Source of the DNA: CAZUAQ01 sp964618455
GTDB taxonomy: Bacteria; Planctomycetota; Phycisphaerae; UBA1845; PWPN01
Direction: 5' to 3'
DNA length: 64,000 bases
NCBI GenBank assembly: GCA_964618455.1
Contig: CAZUAQ010000005.1
Location: forward strand, 62,001 to 126,000
Shown: one piece after another, positions 17,975-26,890 of the stretch
Layout: each line of letters begins with the position of its first letter
How positions within the stretch are numbered: position 1 is the first letter of the stretch
Position numbers and translations under genes: made by a program
Notes under the pieces: generated by a model
Databases searched by the model: none
What the model saw: only the letters and a program-made list of their open reading frames with translations
Told to the model about the DNA's origin: nothing

Positions 17975-18928
17975 ATGAGAATACTCTTTACCGGTTCAAG
18001 CTCCTTTACCGGCTACTGGTTCATCCGGGAACTGGTCCAGGCGGGACATGAGGTTGTCGCCACCTTCCAGCGCGGCCCGGCGGATTACGACGGGATTCGA
18101 GCGCGTCGAGCCCAGATGGTCGATGATCTCTGTCGGACGGTGTACAGCTGCAGTTTCGGCCAGCAGGCCTTCATGGACGTGGTCAAGGGGGAGGCGTCCT
18201 GGGATGCGCTCTGTCATCACGCCGCCGATGTGACCGATTACAAGAGTCCCGCTTTCGACGTCCCCCGCGCCATCGCGAACAACACGTATAATGTTGCGGA
18301 GGTCCTGGCGTCGCTTGCGGACCGCGGATGTCGTCGTGTCATCCTGACGGGCAGCGTGTTCGAGCAGCGTGAAGGCGAAGGGGAGCACGAGTACGGGGGT
18401 CTGCGTCCATTTTCTCCCTACGGACTGTCGAAAGGGCTGACGGCGGACATGTTCCGTTACTACGTGCGCGAGCCGGCGATGAGCCTCGGGAAGTTCGTCA
18501 TCCCCAACCCCTTCGGTCCCTACGAGGAGCCGCGTTTCACCGCCTATCTCCTCCGAACGTGGATGGCCCACGAGGTCGCGGGAGTGAAGACGCCGGATTA
18601 CGTCCGGGACAACATCCATGTCAGCCTTCTCGCAAAGGCGTATCGCGACTTCATGGTAAGACTGTCCACCGAGCCGGAGTACCGCCAGATCAATCCCAGC
18701 GGCTACATCGAGACACAGGGCGCATTCGCCGAACGGTTCGCCCGGGAGATGCGTCCCCGCCTCAACCTGCCCTGCGAACTACGCCTCGGTACACAGACGG
18801 ACTTCACCGAGCCGCTCAAGCGGGTAAATACCGATCCCCTCGATGCCCGTGCACTCGGATGGGATGAGACACAGGCCTGGGACGATATCGCCAACTACTA
18901 CGAGGTTGTTCAAAGTGCAGCAAGCTGA
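17975..18928 (+). CDS. NAD-dependent epimerase/dehydratase (second SDR)
   Basis: 317 residues. The glycine-rich loop is altered to GSSSFTGYW and the active-site pair is YGLSK. The sequence includes NPFGPYEEPRFTAYL, typical of extended SDRs acting on nucleotide sugars. It is a candidate for the 4-ketoreductase or epimerase that finishes the branched deoxysugar after C-methylation. About 100 bp separate it from the methyltransferase. Its 3' end overlaps the next glycosyltransferase by 14 bp. Confidence 0.85.
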   Translation: MRILFTGSSSFTGYWFIRELVQAGHEVVATFQRGPADYDGIRARRAQMVDDLCRTVYSCSFGQQAFMDVVKGEASWDALCHHAADVTDYKSPAFDVPRAIANNTYNVAEVLASLADRGCRRVILTGSVFEQREGEGEHEYGGLRPFSPYGLSKGLTADMFRYYVREPAMSLGKFVIPNPFGPYEEPRFTAYLLRTWMAHEVAGVKTPDYVRDNIHVSLLAKAYRDFMVRLSTEPEYRQINPSGYIETQGAFAERFAREMRPRLNLPCELRLGTQTDFTEPLKRVNTDPLDARALGWDETQAWDDIANYYEVVQSAAS

Positions 18929-19949
18929 ATCAGCCGAGCGCACCCAACCTTCCATCACCGAGCCACTTCCTCCCCGCCTGCTGGTGGTGATCGTCTGCTA
19001 CAAGGCACCTGAGTTAACCCTCGACTGCCTCCGATCACTGGAACCGGAGATCCAGGCGCTCCCCGGAGCGCGCGTGGCCATTTGCGAAAACGGCACGGGC
19101 GAGGAGTCCGCGCGTATCATCGCGGAGGGAATCGAAGCCCACGGCTGGTCCGACTGGGTCGAGATGAAGGTCATTCATCCCAACCGCGGGTTCAGCGGCG
19201 GAAACAACGTGATCTTGAGCGCGGCCATGGCAAGTGAAGATCCCCCGGAGCGATTCCTGCTGCTCAACGCCGACACGATTGTGCGACCGGGCGCACTGGT
19301 CGAGCTGATGGCCGCCGCGGACCGACATCCGGAAGTCGGCATCCTCGGCCCGAGATTGGAGTGGCCTGACGGGAAGCCGCAGATCAGCGCGTTTCTGGAT
19401 CGCGCCCCGACGCACGAATTCTTCGTGGCCGCCGCCACCGGCGTACTCGAGAAAATTCTCGGCGCCCGCGGAGGGGTCATTCCCATGTCCGAGGAGCCGA
19501 TCCAGGCCGAATGGGTGAGCTTCGCATGTGCCCTGATCCGTCGTGAAGTACTTCAGAACGTCGGCCTGCTCGACGAAGGCTTCTATCTCTACTTCGACGA
19601 TCCGGATCTCTGCCGCCGAACACGCGAGGCCGGGTGGCAGGTGCTCTACTGGCCCGATGCGCGTGTCGTTCACCTGCGCGGGCAGAGCAATCCGCAGAAG
19701 GAGTTGGCAGCGAAACTGAAGCGGCCCCCGAAGTACTGGTACGAATCCCGGACGCGCTACTATGCGAAGTATTACGGACGGCTTGGCCCGATCCTGGCCA
19801 ACGTCGCTTGGACGCTGGGACGGGCGGTGTCCTGGGTACGCGAACTCCTCGGCACCAAGAAGCCCCACATCTGCGAAGGCGCCTGGCGCGACATCTGGAC
19901 CAACTGGCGGGATCCTCTCCGCATGCCGACCAGCCGGCAGGACGACTGA
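18915..19949 (+). CDS. GT2-family glycosyltransferase (rhamnosyltransferase-like)
   Basis: The GT-A core is clear: LVVIVCYKAPELTLDCL at the start, PNRGFSGGNN, the metal-binding region LLLNADTIV, and EGFYLYFDDPDLCRR with the catalytic acidic cluster. The domain order matches rhamnosyltransferase-type GT2 enzymes. GTG 18915 is chosen as start (344 residues) because it overlaps the SDR stop. The frame is open to 18843 but the extra residues are shadow of the SDR. It ends 2 bp before the next start. Confidence 0.87.
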   Translation: MQQAESAERTQPSITEPLPPRLLVVIVCYKAPELTLDCLRSLEPEIQALPGARVAICENGTGEESARIIAEGIEAHGWSDWVEMKVIHPNRGFSGGNNVILSAAMASEDPPERFLLLNADTIVRPGALVELMAAADRHPEVGILGPRLEWPDGKPQISAFLDRAPTHEFFVAAATGVLEKILGARGGVIPMSEEPIQAEWVSFACALIRREVLQNVGLLDEGFYLYFDDPDLCRRTREAGWQVLYWPDARVVHLRGQSNPQKELAAKLKRPPKYWYESRTRYYAKYYGRLGPILANVAWTLGRAVSWVRELLGTKKPHICEGAWRDIWTNWRDPLRMPTSRQDD

Positions 19950-19951
19950 AC

Positions 19952-20839
19952 GTGCGACTCCCTGATTTCATCATTATCGGTGCGATGAAGTGCGCGACGA
20001 GCACACTTCATGATCAACTCGCTCGCCAGCCAGGCATTTCCATGAGTAACCCGAAGGAGATTTACTTCTTCAGTGATGATGATGTGTACGACAAAGGCAT
20101 CGAATGGTACGCGTCTCACTTTGAGCAGGCCGGACCGGGCGTCCTTGCCGGAGAATCGAGTACGCATTACACGAAACTGCCGACTTATCCGGAAACGGTG
20201 AGTCGACTGAAGCTGCATCTTCCCAACGCCCGCTTCATCTATGTCATGCGTCACCCTATCGATCGATTGATCTCGCAGTACATTCACGAATGGTCGGAAC
20301 GTACGGTTCCCGACGACCTCGGTGCAGCGGTTCAGCAGTGCCCTCGACTCGTCGATTACAGCCGGTACAGCTTCCAGATGACGCCTTTTCTGAATACGTA
20401 TGGACTGGACAGCGTGCTGCCGGTCTTCTTTGAACGCTTGATTTCCGAACCCCAAGCCGAGCTTGAGCGCGTGTGCGCCTATTTGGATTACGATGGCCAA
20501 CCTGTCTGGCATGACGAGGATGATCGGCGAAATGTCTCCGAGCAGCGGATTCGGAAATCCGCTTTGCGGGATGCTCTTTGCGAGAATCCTTTGGCCGTGT
20601 GGTTTCGTCGCAACTGTCTGCCGAAATCCTGGCGCGACAATATTCGTGGATATTGGCAGTTGAAGGAGCGCCCGAAACTGGACGAAGCGACGCGGCAGTG
20701 CCTCGAGAACATTTTTGATGAAGACCTGGCGATTCTCGGTGAGTGGTTCAACGTAGACCTGAACTGCTCGAATTTCAAAGACATGGTTCGCCGTCAAACC
20801 TTGGACTTCGTAGGTCGCACCGGCGAGGTGACCGCATGA
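19952..20839 (+). CDS. Sulfotransferase domain protein (third of four)
   Basis: 295 residues from GTG 19952, which lies just after the preceding stop. The frame is open further upstream but only in the shadow of the GT2 gene. The 5'-PSB loop is IIGAMKCATSTLHDQL, followed by NPKEIYFFSDDD typical of heparan-sulfate-type sulfotransferases, and the 3'-PB region is ARFIYVMRHPIDRLISQY. This subtype usually sulfates polysaccharides, which fits the locus. It ends in an ATGA overlap with the next glycosyltransferase. Confidence 0.9.
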   Translation: MRLPDFIIIGAMKCATSTLHDQLARQPGISMSNPKEIYFFSDDDVYDKGIEWYASHFEQAGPGVLAGESSTHYTKLPTYPETVSRLKLHLPNARFIYVMRHPIDRLISQYIHEWSERTVPDDLGAAVQQCPRLVDYSRYSFQMTPFLNTYGLDSVLPVFFERLISEPQAELERVCAYLDYDGQPVWHDEDDRRNVSEQRIRKSALRDALCENPLAVWFRRNCLPKSWRDNIRGYWQLKERPKLDEATRQCLENIFDEDLAILGEWFNVDLNCSNFKDMVRRQTLDFVGRTGEVTA

Positions 20840-21888
20840 GTGCGTCCACGGCTAAGGTGGGTGTCGTCGTTATCGGCCGCAATGAAGGTGATCGCCTGAA
20901 ACGATGTCTGTACTCCCTGGTGGATCGCAGCGAGTCGATCGTTTACGTCGACAGCGGTTCGACGGATGACAGCGTACACTTCGCCCGCTCACTCGGCGTG
21001 GAAGTGGTCGAATTGGATCTTTCACTTCCCTTCTCTATGGCGCGCGGCCGCAACGCCGGATTCCGTCACCTGGTCGATCACGTGCCCGGACTGGACTACG
21101 TGCAGTTTGTCGACGGAGATTGCGAAGTCGTTTCGGGGTGGATCGAGAAGGCGCGGGAAACCCTTGTAGCCCAACCGGAAGTCGTGGCGGTCACCGGCCG
21201 TCGGCGTGAGCGTCATCCGGAGGTGTCAATCTACAATAAGCTCTGCGACATGGAGTGGAACGGCCCGATCGGCGAGATTCGCTCCACCGGCGGGGACGTC
21301 ATGATTCGTGCCGAGGCATTCAACACCGTAGGTGGCTTTCGTGAAGATCTGATCGCCGGCGAAGAGCCCGAGCTCTGTGTCCGGCTTCGCAAGCAGGGTG
21401 GAATCATCCTGCGCCTTGCGGAGGAAATGACGCTGCACGATGCCGCCATGACCCGGTTCGGCCAGTGGTGGCGTCGCAGTGTACGAGCCGGCTACGCGTA
21501 TGCCAAGGGCGCGCTGCTTCACGGCAGACCTCCGGAGCGCCACAACGTGCGCGACGTGATCAGCATACTGCTCTGGGCCCTGTTCATGCCTGTGCTGCTC
21601 CTGGTCTGCGTTGTCCGTGCGATTCTGGTTTCACCGTGGATCTGGATCGGCGTGGCGACGATCCTGCTGCTTTACGTACGCTTGGGAATCGGTATTTATC
21701 GTCATCGCCGACGAGATCGGGCGGATGCAGCGGGGGATTCCTGGCAGTACGCGTTCTTCTGCGTCCTCGGGAAGTTCCCTCAGCTTGTCGGTATCGCGAC
21801 GTGTATCGCGCACCATCTGAGCGGCAGATCCTCGAGACTGATCGAGTACAAGGAAAGTGCCCCGGCCACGTCCACGAATCATCTGTAG
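20836..21888 (+). CDS. GT2-family glycosyltransferase with C-terminal membrane segments
   Basis: 350 residues from ATG 20836 (ATGA overlap with the sulfotransferase). The GT-A motifs are GVVVIGRNEGDRLKRCL, YVDSGSTDDS, FVDGDCEV and GGFREDLIAGEEPELCVR. After about residue 230 two hydrophobic stretches (around ISILLWALFMPVLLLVCV and IWIGVATILLLYV) suggest a membrane-anchored enzyme. Sugar specificity unknown. It lies 3 bp before the GT4 gene. Confidence 0.87.
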   Translation: MSASTAKVGVVVIGRNEGDRLKRCLYSLVDRSESIVYVDSGSTDDSVHFARSLGVEVVELDLSLPFSMARGRNAGFRHLVDHVPGLDYVQFVDGDCEVVSGWIEKARETLVAQPEVVAVTGRRRERHPEVSIYNKLCDMEWNGPIGEIRSTGGDVMIRAEAFNTVGGFREDLIAGEEPELCVRLRKQGGIILRLAEEMTLHDAAMTRFGQWWRRSVRAGYAYAKGALLHGRPPERHNVRDVISILLWALFMPVLLLVCVVRAILVSPWIWIGVATILLLYVRLGIGIYRHRRRDRADAAGDSWQYAFFCVLGKFPQLVGIATCIAHHLSGRSSRLIEYKESAPATSTNHL

Positions 21889-21891
21889 TCC

Positions 21892-23193
21892 ATGTCGATC
21901 CTCTACATCAGCGCAATCCTGCCCAAGCAGTCGGAGACATTCGTCTACAACGAAGTCCTGCGCCTGCGCGAATCGGGGGTGAGTATTGAACTCGCCTCGG
22001 TGAATCCTGCCACCGAAGAGTTTGAGGATGAGCGGCTTCAGAGCATGGTGGGCGGGGTCGTACCCGTCTATGCAGGGGGGATGTTCGCCCTGTGGCACGA
22101 CGTGTTCAGCGAAGGGCTGACCCATCCGGGAGCCTCTCTGCGGACAGTATCCCGGGGCCTCGCGGATGCAGTTTGGGGGGGGGATGTCAAACTGCGTGAC
22201 CGGCCCAAAGTGTTCTGGCATGCACTGGCGGGTTTGGCGCTGGCTCGTCGGATCCGCGCGAAGGCGATTCACCACATCCACGCCCACTTCGCCCACGTCC
22301 CGACCACCATCGCCATGTACACCGCCACGCACCTGGGCATCGGTTTCAGCTTTACCGGACATGCCAACGATCTCTTCCAGCGACGGATTCTGCTGCCGGT
22401 CAAGCTTCGAAGGGCGAGTTTCGCCGCCTGCATCAGCCGCTGGCATCGCGAGCTATACAAATCGTACCAGCCGGATCTTTCCGATGAGCGCCTGCCGGTC
22501 ATCCGATGCGGTGTCACGGTTCCGAAGGTGCTGAAGGGCGAGTCGGTGTCCCCACCACGGATTCTCGGCGTCGGGAGGCTGGTGCAGAAAAAAGGGTTCG
22601 ACGTGCTGATCAAGGCACTGGCCCGCCTGCATGCCTCGGGGACACGATTCTCCTGTCGAATCATCGGGGACGGTCCCATGCGAGGCGAACTCGAAGCGCT
22701 GATTCACCGAGAGGGAATAAGCGATACGGTCACCCTGGTCGGCGGGCAGCCCCACGATCGGGTTCTTGAGGAGATTCAGTTGGCGGATCTCTTCGCCTTA
22801 CCGTGCCGAACGGACGATGCGGGCGATCGTGACGGCATCCCCGTGGTGCTCATGGAGGCCATGGCGGCGGGAGTACCTGTTATCAGCGGGGATGTCCCCT
22901 CGATACGTGAATTGGTCACGCATGACGAAACCGGGATCACCGTACCATCGGGAGACATGGATGCACTCGCCGAGAGCATTGAACGGCTTCTGACGGATCG
23001 GAACGATCGAGCGAGGCTTGCGGCCGCCGGTCGTCAGCGCGTGATCGATGAGTTTGAAGCCGTGGACAACGCACACCGTCTCGCCGCCTGCTTTCGACGG
23101 TTCGCAATCACCCGGGGTCGGCACGGGCGTTCTGTGGGATCCTCCGGAGAGGTCCACAAATCCGAAAGCAGATCTGTGGCAGAGTTAAAGTAA
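21892..23193 (+). CDS. GT4 glycosyltransferase (WcaL/colanic-acid type)
   Basis: 433 residues. The opening ILPKQSETFVYNEV, the HIHAHFAHVPTTIA segment and the FTGHANDLF motif are typical of colanic-acid-type GT4 enzymes. The donor site is GVGRLVQKKGFDVLIKAL, and GIPVVLMEAMAAGVPVIS supplies the conserved Glu. An unusual run of nine G residues lies inside the coding sequence at 22175-22183. In the present state the frame is intact across it. Confidence 0.9.
   Translation: MSILYISAILPKQSETFVYNEVLRLRESGVSIELASVNPATEEFEDERLQSMVGGVVPVYAGGMFALWHDVFSEGLTHPGASLRTVSRGLADAVWGGDVKLRDRPKVFWHALAGLALARRIRAKAIHHIHAHFAHVPTTIAMYTATHLGIGFSFTGHANDLFQRRILLPVKLRRASFAACISRWHRELYKSYQPDLSDERLPVIRCGVTVPKVLKGESVSPPRILGVGRLVQKKGFDVLIKALARLHASGTRFSCRIIGDGPMRGELEALIHREGISDTVTLVGGQPHDRVLEEIQLADLFALPCRTDDAGDRDGIPVVLMEAMAAGVPVISGDVPSIRELVTHDETGITVPSGDMDALAESIERLLTDRNDRARLAAAGRQRVIDEFEAVDNAHRLAACFRRFAITRGRHGRSVGSSGEVHKSESRSVAELK
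22175..22183 (+). repeat. G9 homopolymer inside a glycosyltransferase gene
   Basis: Nine consecutive G bases encode Trp-Gly-Gly within the GT4 gene at 21892-23193. A change of one base by slippage would shift the frame about 95 residues into the protein. It is a candidate contingency tract, or simply a composition accident. Confidence 0.5.
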
Positions 23194-23250
23194 GCAGGCA
23201 AGAAAACTGGATCGTCAACCTGAGTGCTCCGGGTCGGGGAGTGAAGCGAC

Positions 23251-24210
23251 GTGACCGCCAAACCATCGGAATCCATGAACACTATGCGAAAGTACGTGCT
23301 GATCACCCCATGCCGGGACGAGGCGGAGTACCTGCCGCAGACATTGCGAACCGTGGCGGAGCAAACCGTTCCGCCATCGATGTGGATTATCGTTGACGAC
23401 GGCTCGACGGATGAGACTCCGAAGCTCCTGGCCGAGGCGGCAGGGAAATACGACTTCATCCGGATCATCCGGCGCGAGGATCGCGGCGTGCGCAAGGTCG
23501 GTCCGGGCGTGATCGACGCCTTTTACGCCGGGCTCGACACGATCGATATGCATGAGTTCCAGTACTTGTGCAAACTCGACGGTGACCTGGAACTCCCGCC
23601 GCGCTACTTCGAGCGACTGATGGAGGAGATGGAACGTGAGCCGCGACTGGGGAACGTCTCCGGCAAGCCTTACCTGCGCATGGCCGATGGTACCACCGTG
23701 TCCGAGCGTATGGGAGATGAGAACGCCGTCGGCATGACGAAGTTCTATCGTGTTCCGTGCTTCGAGGATATCAACGGGTTTGTCCGCGAGGTCATGTGGG
23801 ACGGCATCGACGGACATCTCTGCCGCATGAAAGGGTGGATCGCTCGCTCCATTGATGAGCCGGAACTGCGTTTCATCCACCTGCGTCAGATGGGATCGAG
23901 CTACAAGAATCTCTGGACCGGCCGCATGCGATGGGGCTTCGGCAAATGGTTTATGGGATCCTCGCTGCCGTTCATGCTCGCCGTCTCGATCTACCGCTCC
24001 CTGGAAAAGCCGTATGTGGTCGGCGGAGCGGGGATTCTGCTCGGGTACCTGCGTGCCATGGTGAAGCGCCTTCCACGTTACGAGAACGGCGCCTTCCGCC
24101 GATTCCTGCGCGAATATGAGTATAAATCTCTACTCATGGGCAAAAACCGTGTGGTCGATGCCTATCATCAGGCGATTCGCAATCGTGATGGAGAAAGGGT
24201 GACGGGCTGA
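23251..24210 (+). CDS. GT2-family glycosyltransferase
   Basis: 319 residues. The GT-A core has VLITPCRDEAEYLPQTL, WIIVDDGSTDET, and the metal-binding KLDGDLELP. A later LRQMGSSYKN and a hydrophobic region near residues 240-275 may associate with the membrane. GTG 23251 is supported by GGGGAG nine bases upstream. ATG 23275 and 23284 are in frame and also possible; they would remove 8 or 11 residues before the conserved core. Confidence 0.86.
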   Translation: MTAKPSESMNTMRKYVLITPCRDEAEYLPQTLRTVAEQTVPPSMWIIVDDGSTDETPKLLAEAAGKYDFIRIIRREDRGVRKVGPGVIDAFYAGLDTIDMHEFQYLCKLDGDLELPPRYFERLMEEMEREPRLGNVSGKPYLRMADGTTVSERMGDENAVGMTKFYRVPCFEDINGFVREVMWDGIDGHLCRMKGWIARSIDEPELRFIHLRQMGSSYKNLWTGRMRWGFGKWFMGSSLPFMLAVSIYRSLEKPYVVGGAGILLGYLRAMVKRLPRYENGAFRRFLREYEYKSLLMGKNRVVDAYHQAIRNRDGERVTG

Positions 24211-24235
24211 AGCCGCTTGTCGGTGAACTGAACGG

Positions 24236-25063
24236 ATGACGGATGAAACGCTAATCGAGTCGCCAGCACAATTGGCGGGGGTAGAGACGGTTGACGCGTC
24301 GGTGCACGCGATCGATCTTCTCGGAATGCGTTGTGATGCAATCACGCGAGCGGGATGTGCGGCGCGGGTTCGTGAGGCCTGGCGTGCCGGTCAGGGGGGA
24401 TGGATCGTGACGCCCAACCTGGATCATCTCCGCCGCTGGCTGAAGGATGAGGAGTACGGCCGAACCGTCATTCAAGCGGATATGTGTGTGGCCGACGGTA
24501 TGCCGCTGATCTGGGCCAGTCGGCTCCAGGGCACGCCGCTGCCCGAGCGCGTGGCAGGGTCCGATCTCATCTTCGATCTCTCCGAAGCGGCAGCCGGGGA
24601 AAAAGTCTCAGCCTACTTTATCGGAGGCGAGCCGGGCACTGCCCAGGCGGCGGCGGAGCGTCTCTGCGACAAGTATCCGGGCCTCGGCATCGCCGGTGTG
24701 GACTGTCCCCCGAGAGGATTTGAGAACGATCCAGCGTACTTGGCCGCACTTCGCGACCGCATCGAGTCATCCCCGGCGCGGCTGGTTTTTGTCGGGCTTG
24801 GCTCGCCAAAGCAGGAGTATTTCATACGCGATGTCCGCCATCTTCTCCCCGAAGCGTGGTGGATCGGTATCGGCATCAGCTTCAGTTTCGTATGCGGACA
24901 CGTGCAGCGTGCCCCGCGATGGATGCAGCGCAGCGGCACGGAGTGGATGCACCGCCTGACAAGAGAACCCAAGCGACTCTGGCGGCGTTATCTCGTCGAG
25001 GACATGCCGATCGCAGCGAAACTGATGGCACATTCAGTTGTGCGAAGGTTCAGAAAAGTGTGA
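24236..25063 (+). CDS. WecG/TagA/CpsF-family glycosyltransferase
   Basis: 275 residues, the standard GT26 length plus a short N-terminal tail. Family motifs: TPNLDHL, VADGMPLIWASRL, PLPERVAGSDL, and GLGSPKQEYF followed by the C-terminal basic segment APRWMQRSGTEWMHRL. Enzymes of this family usually add the second sugar (often ManNAc-type or uronic acids) to a lipid-linked primer. The initiating phosphoglycosyltransferase is not in this window. Confidence 0.93.
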   Translation: MTDETLIESPAQLAGVETVDASVHAIDLLGMRCDAITRAGCAARVREAWRAGQGGWIVTPNLDHLRRWLKDEEYGRTVIQADMCVADGMPLIWASRLQGTPLPERVAGSDLIFDLSEAAAGEKVSAYFIGGEPGTAQAAAERLCDKYPGLGIAGVDCPPRGFENDPAYLAALRDRIESSPARLVFVGLGSPKQEYFIRDVRHLLPEAWWIGIGISFSFVCGHVQRAPRWMQRSGTEWMHRLTREPKRLWRRYLVEDMPIAAKLMAHSVVRRFRKV

Positions 25064-25153
25064 GTCAATGGCGTCGACTCATCCCGTATCGCTGCGAGTG
25101 CCGAATCCTGAGTACCCGATTCCCCCTGCCTGAACGTTCGTGGAGAGTGATCC

Positions 25154-26746
25154 ATGACTGAAATGCCCGCCTCCGTCTCCGAAACTTCGGCGAGTGCCTC
25201 TCGGTACTCGGTCTTGATGGTGGCTGCGTTGCTGTTACTTTGCGCGGGAACGCTCTTTCGAGTGGCTCCACTGCTCAACCAGGATGGCCGGTTGATCCGG
25301 CAGTGGCCGACGGAAGACGGCTACCTCATGTTGACCATTGCCCGCAATATGGCGATCGGGAACGGCATGAGTACCGCCGAGGGAACAATCCCGACCAACG
25401 GGACGCAGCCGCTCTGCACGTTTCTGTGGGCCGGTTGCTTCTTGATTGCCGGGGGCGACAAGATCCAGGGAGTTCTGTTTGTTCAGATTCTCAGTCTGGG
25501 CATCGCGTTGTTGGGAGCGTATCTGCTGTATCGGTTGGGGAGGATGCTGCTTTCAGACTGGAAGGACGGCGGTTCCCTGGCTGCGCTGATCGCCGCTATC
25601 TGGTACTTTAGTCCCAATGCCGCCCGCCACTCGATGAACTGTCTCGAGACCGGTACCGTGGCGGTCGTGCTGATCGGATGCGCCTGGTACTTTCTCTCGA
25701 GTTGGAAACACCATTCCGCGTGGTCGTGGCCACGATGCGTTACTCTCGGCGGCCTTCTGGGACTCGCGTTCTGGGCACGAATCGATGCCAGTCTGTTCAT
25801 CGCGTCGCTCTGTCTCGTCCGACTGGTCGGCTGGCTGCCTGAGCGAACTGCCGAGGCGCTGCGTCAGCGTTTGAAGGAAGTCCTGATCTTCGGGATGACC
25901 TCTGTCGTCCTTGCTTCACCCTGGCTGATCTACAACCAGACCCAGTTCGGCAGCATTATGCCTATCAGCGGTACGGCACAATCCGCCAGTGCGACCTTCG
26001 GAGAGAATCTGATTGGGATTCCCGCCGCCGTGGCAGAATACGTGACCGTCATCGCGATGATCCCAGCGGCTTTGGAGAGAAATCCCATCGTCATCGTCGG
26101 CTGCGTTGCCGCCTTTCTGTCGATCGTCGCCGTAGTGGCCCTGGGATGGAGGAGGCTGTGGATGCAGGCGCGTGTCGGCGCGGCCATGACGCTCATCTGG
26201 GTGATACTTCTCGTGGGGTGGTACGGTTTTCTCTTCGGAGCCGATCATTTCCTCAGTCGTTATCTCTTCCCCCTTTCTCCCTTCTTCGCGATCGCGGTGG
26301 TGGTGGCATTGTGGATGGTGGCGGAGAAGGTGGCGAAGCGACCCTCCCAGCTGATCCGTTCAACCTTTATGGTGGCGGTGCTCGTGGTGGCGGGCTTTCT
26401 GAATGTACGCCTGTATCGACAGGGCAACGAGCACGCTCACTTCCAGGTGGTCGAATGGGTGGAAGAGAATGTGCCGGACGAGACGTGGGTCGGCGCCATC
26501 CAGACGGGCACCCTGGGCTATTATCACGATCGAACCATCAATCTTGACGGCAAGGTCAATCCATACGCGCTCGAAGCCAAGCTGAAGGATGACATCCCAA
26601 GATACATCCTCTCCACACCCATCCAATACCTGGCCGACTGGATCGGCATCGCCTTGTGGCATGACCGAATACCACTCATTCGCGACAATTTCACAATCCT
26701 TGAATGCGACAAACAAGTCAATATTGCAGTGCTAAAAAGAGAATAG
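25154..26746 (+). CDS. GT-C (GT39/ArnT-like) membrane glycosyltransferase
   Basis: 530 residues with about ten or eleven hydrophobic segments. The first loop holds WPTEDGYLMLTIARNMAIGNG, the acidic loop expected of polyprenyl-phosphate-sugar-dependent GT-C enzymes. The C-terminal soluble part (VVEWVEENVPDETWVGA, RTINLDGKVN) is typical of bacterial GT39-like proteins. It probably decorates the polymer on the periplasmic side. TGGAGAG lies before ATG 25154. The stop codon TAG (26744-26746) coincides with the left end of the IS701-like element. Without the element the frame would end at the same codon as TAA. Confidence 0.85.
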   Translation: MTEMPASVSETSASASRYSVLMVAALLLLCAGTLFRVAPLLNQDGRLIRQWPTEDGYLMLTIARNMAIGNGMSTAEGTIPTNGTQPLCTFLWAGCFLIAGGDKIQGVLFVQILSLGIALLGAYLLYRLGRMLLSDWKDGGSLAALIAAIWYFSPNAARHSMNCLETGTVAVVLIGCAWYFLSSWKHHSAWSWPRCVTLGGLLGLAFWARIDASLFIASLCLVRLVGWLPERTAEALRQRLKEVLIFGMTSVVLASPWLIYNQTQFGSIMPISGTAQSASATFGENLIGIPAAVAEYVTVIAMIPAALERNPIVIVGCVAAFLSIVAVVALGWRRLWMQARVGAAMTLIWVILLVGWYGFLFGADHFLSRYLFPLSPFFAIAVVVALWMVAEKVAKRPSQLIRSTFMVAVLVVAGFLNVRLYRQGNEHAHFQVVEWVEENVPDETWVGAIQTGTLGYYHDRTINLDGKVNPYALEAKLKDDIPRYILSTPIQYLADWIGIALWHDRIPLIRDNFTILECDKQVNIAVLKRE

Positions 26747-26763
26747 CACGACAACGCGGGTTA
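26744..26763. repeat. Left terminal inverted repeat of the IS701-like element
   Basis: 20 bases (tagcacgacaacgcgggtta), the exact reverse complement of the right end at 28307-28326. The match stops at the next base inward. Confidence 0.95.
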
Positions 26764-26890
26764 CTGATCGGGCGGGATGCATCGTCGTCAGTTTTTGAGT
26801 GTAATGCCGAGTGTATGGAGTTGGCGGATTCTTTTTCGGCGATGGCATCGGCGTGCTTTTGCGTAGCGGCGTTGGGTGATGCAGATGCGT

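Noticed and set aside
18843..18914. N-terminal extension of the GT2 gene
   Set aside because: It would lie inside the SDR gene; GTG 18915 fits the overlapping gene order and the start of similarity.
19634..19951. N-terminal extension of the third sulfotransferase
   Set aside because: The extra 106 residues are a shadow of the GT2 gene; the sulfotransferase core begins just after GTG 19952.
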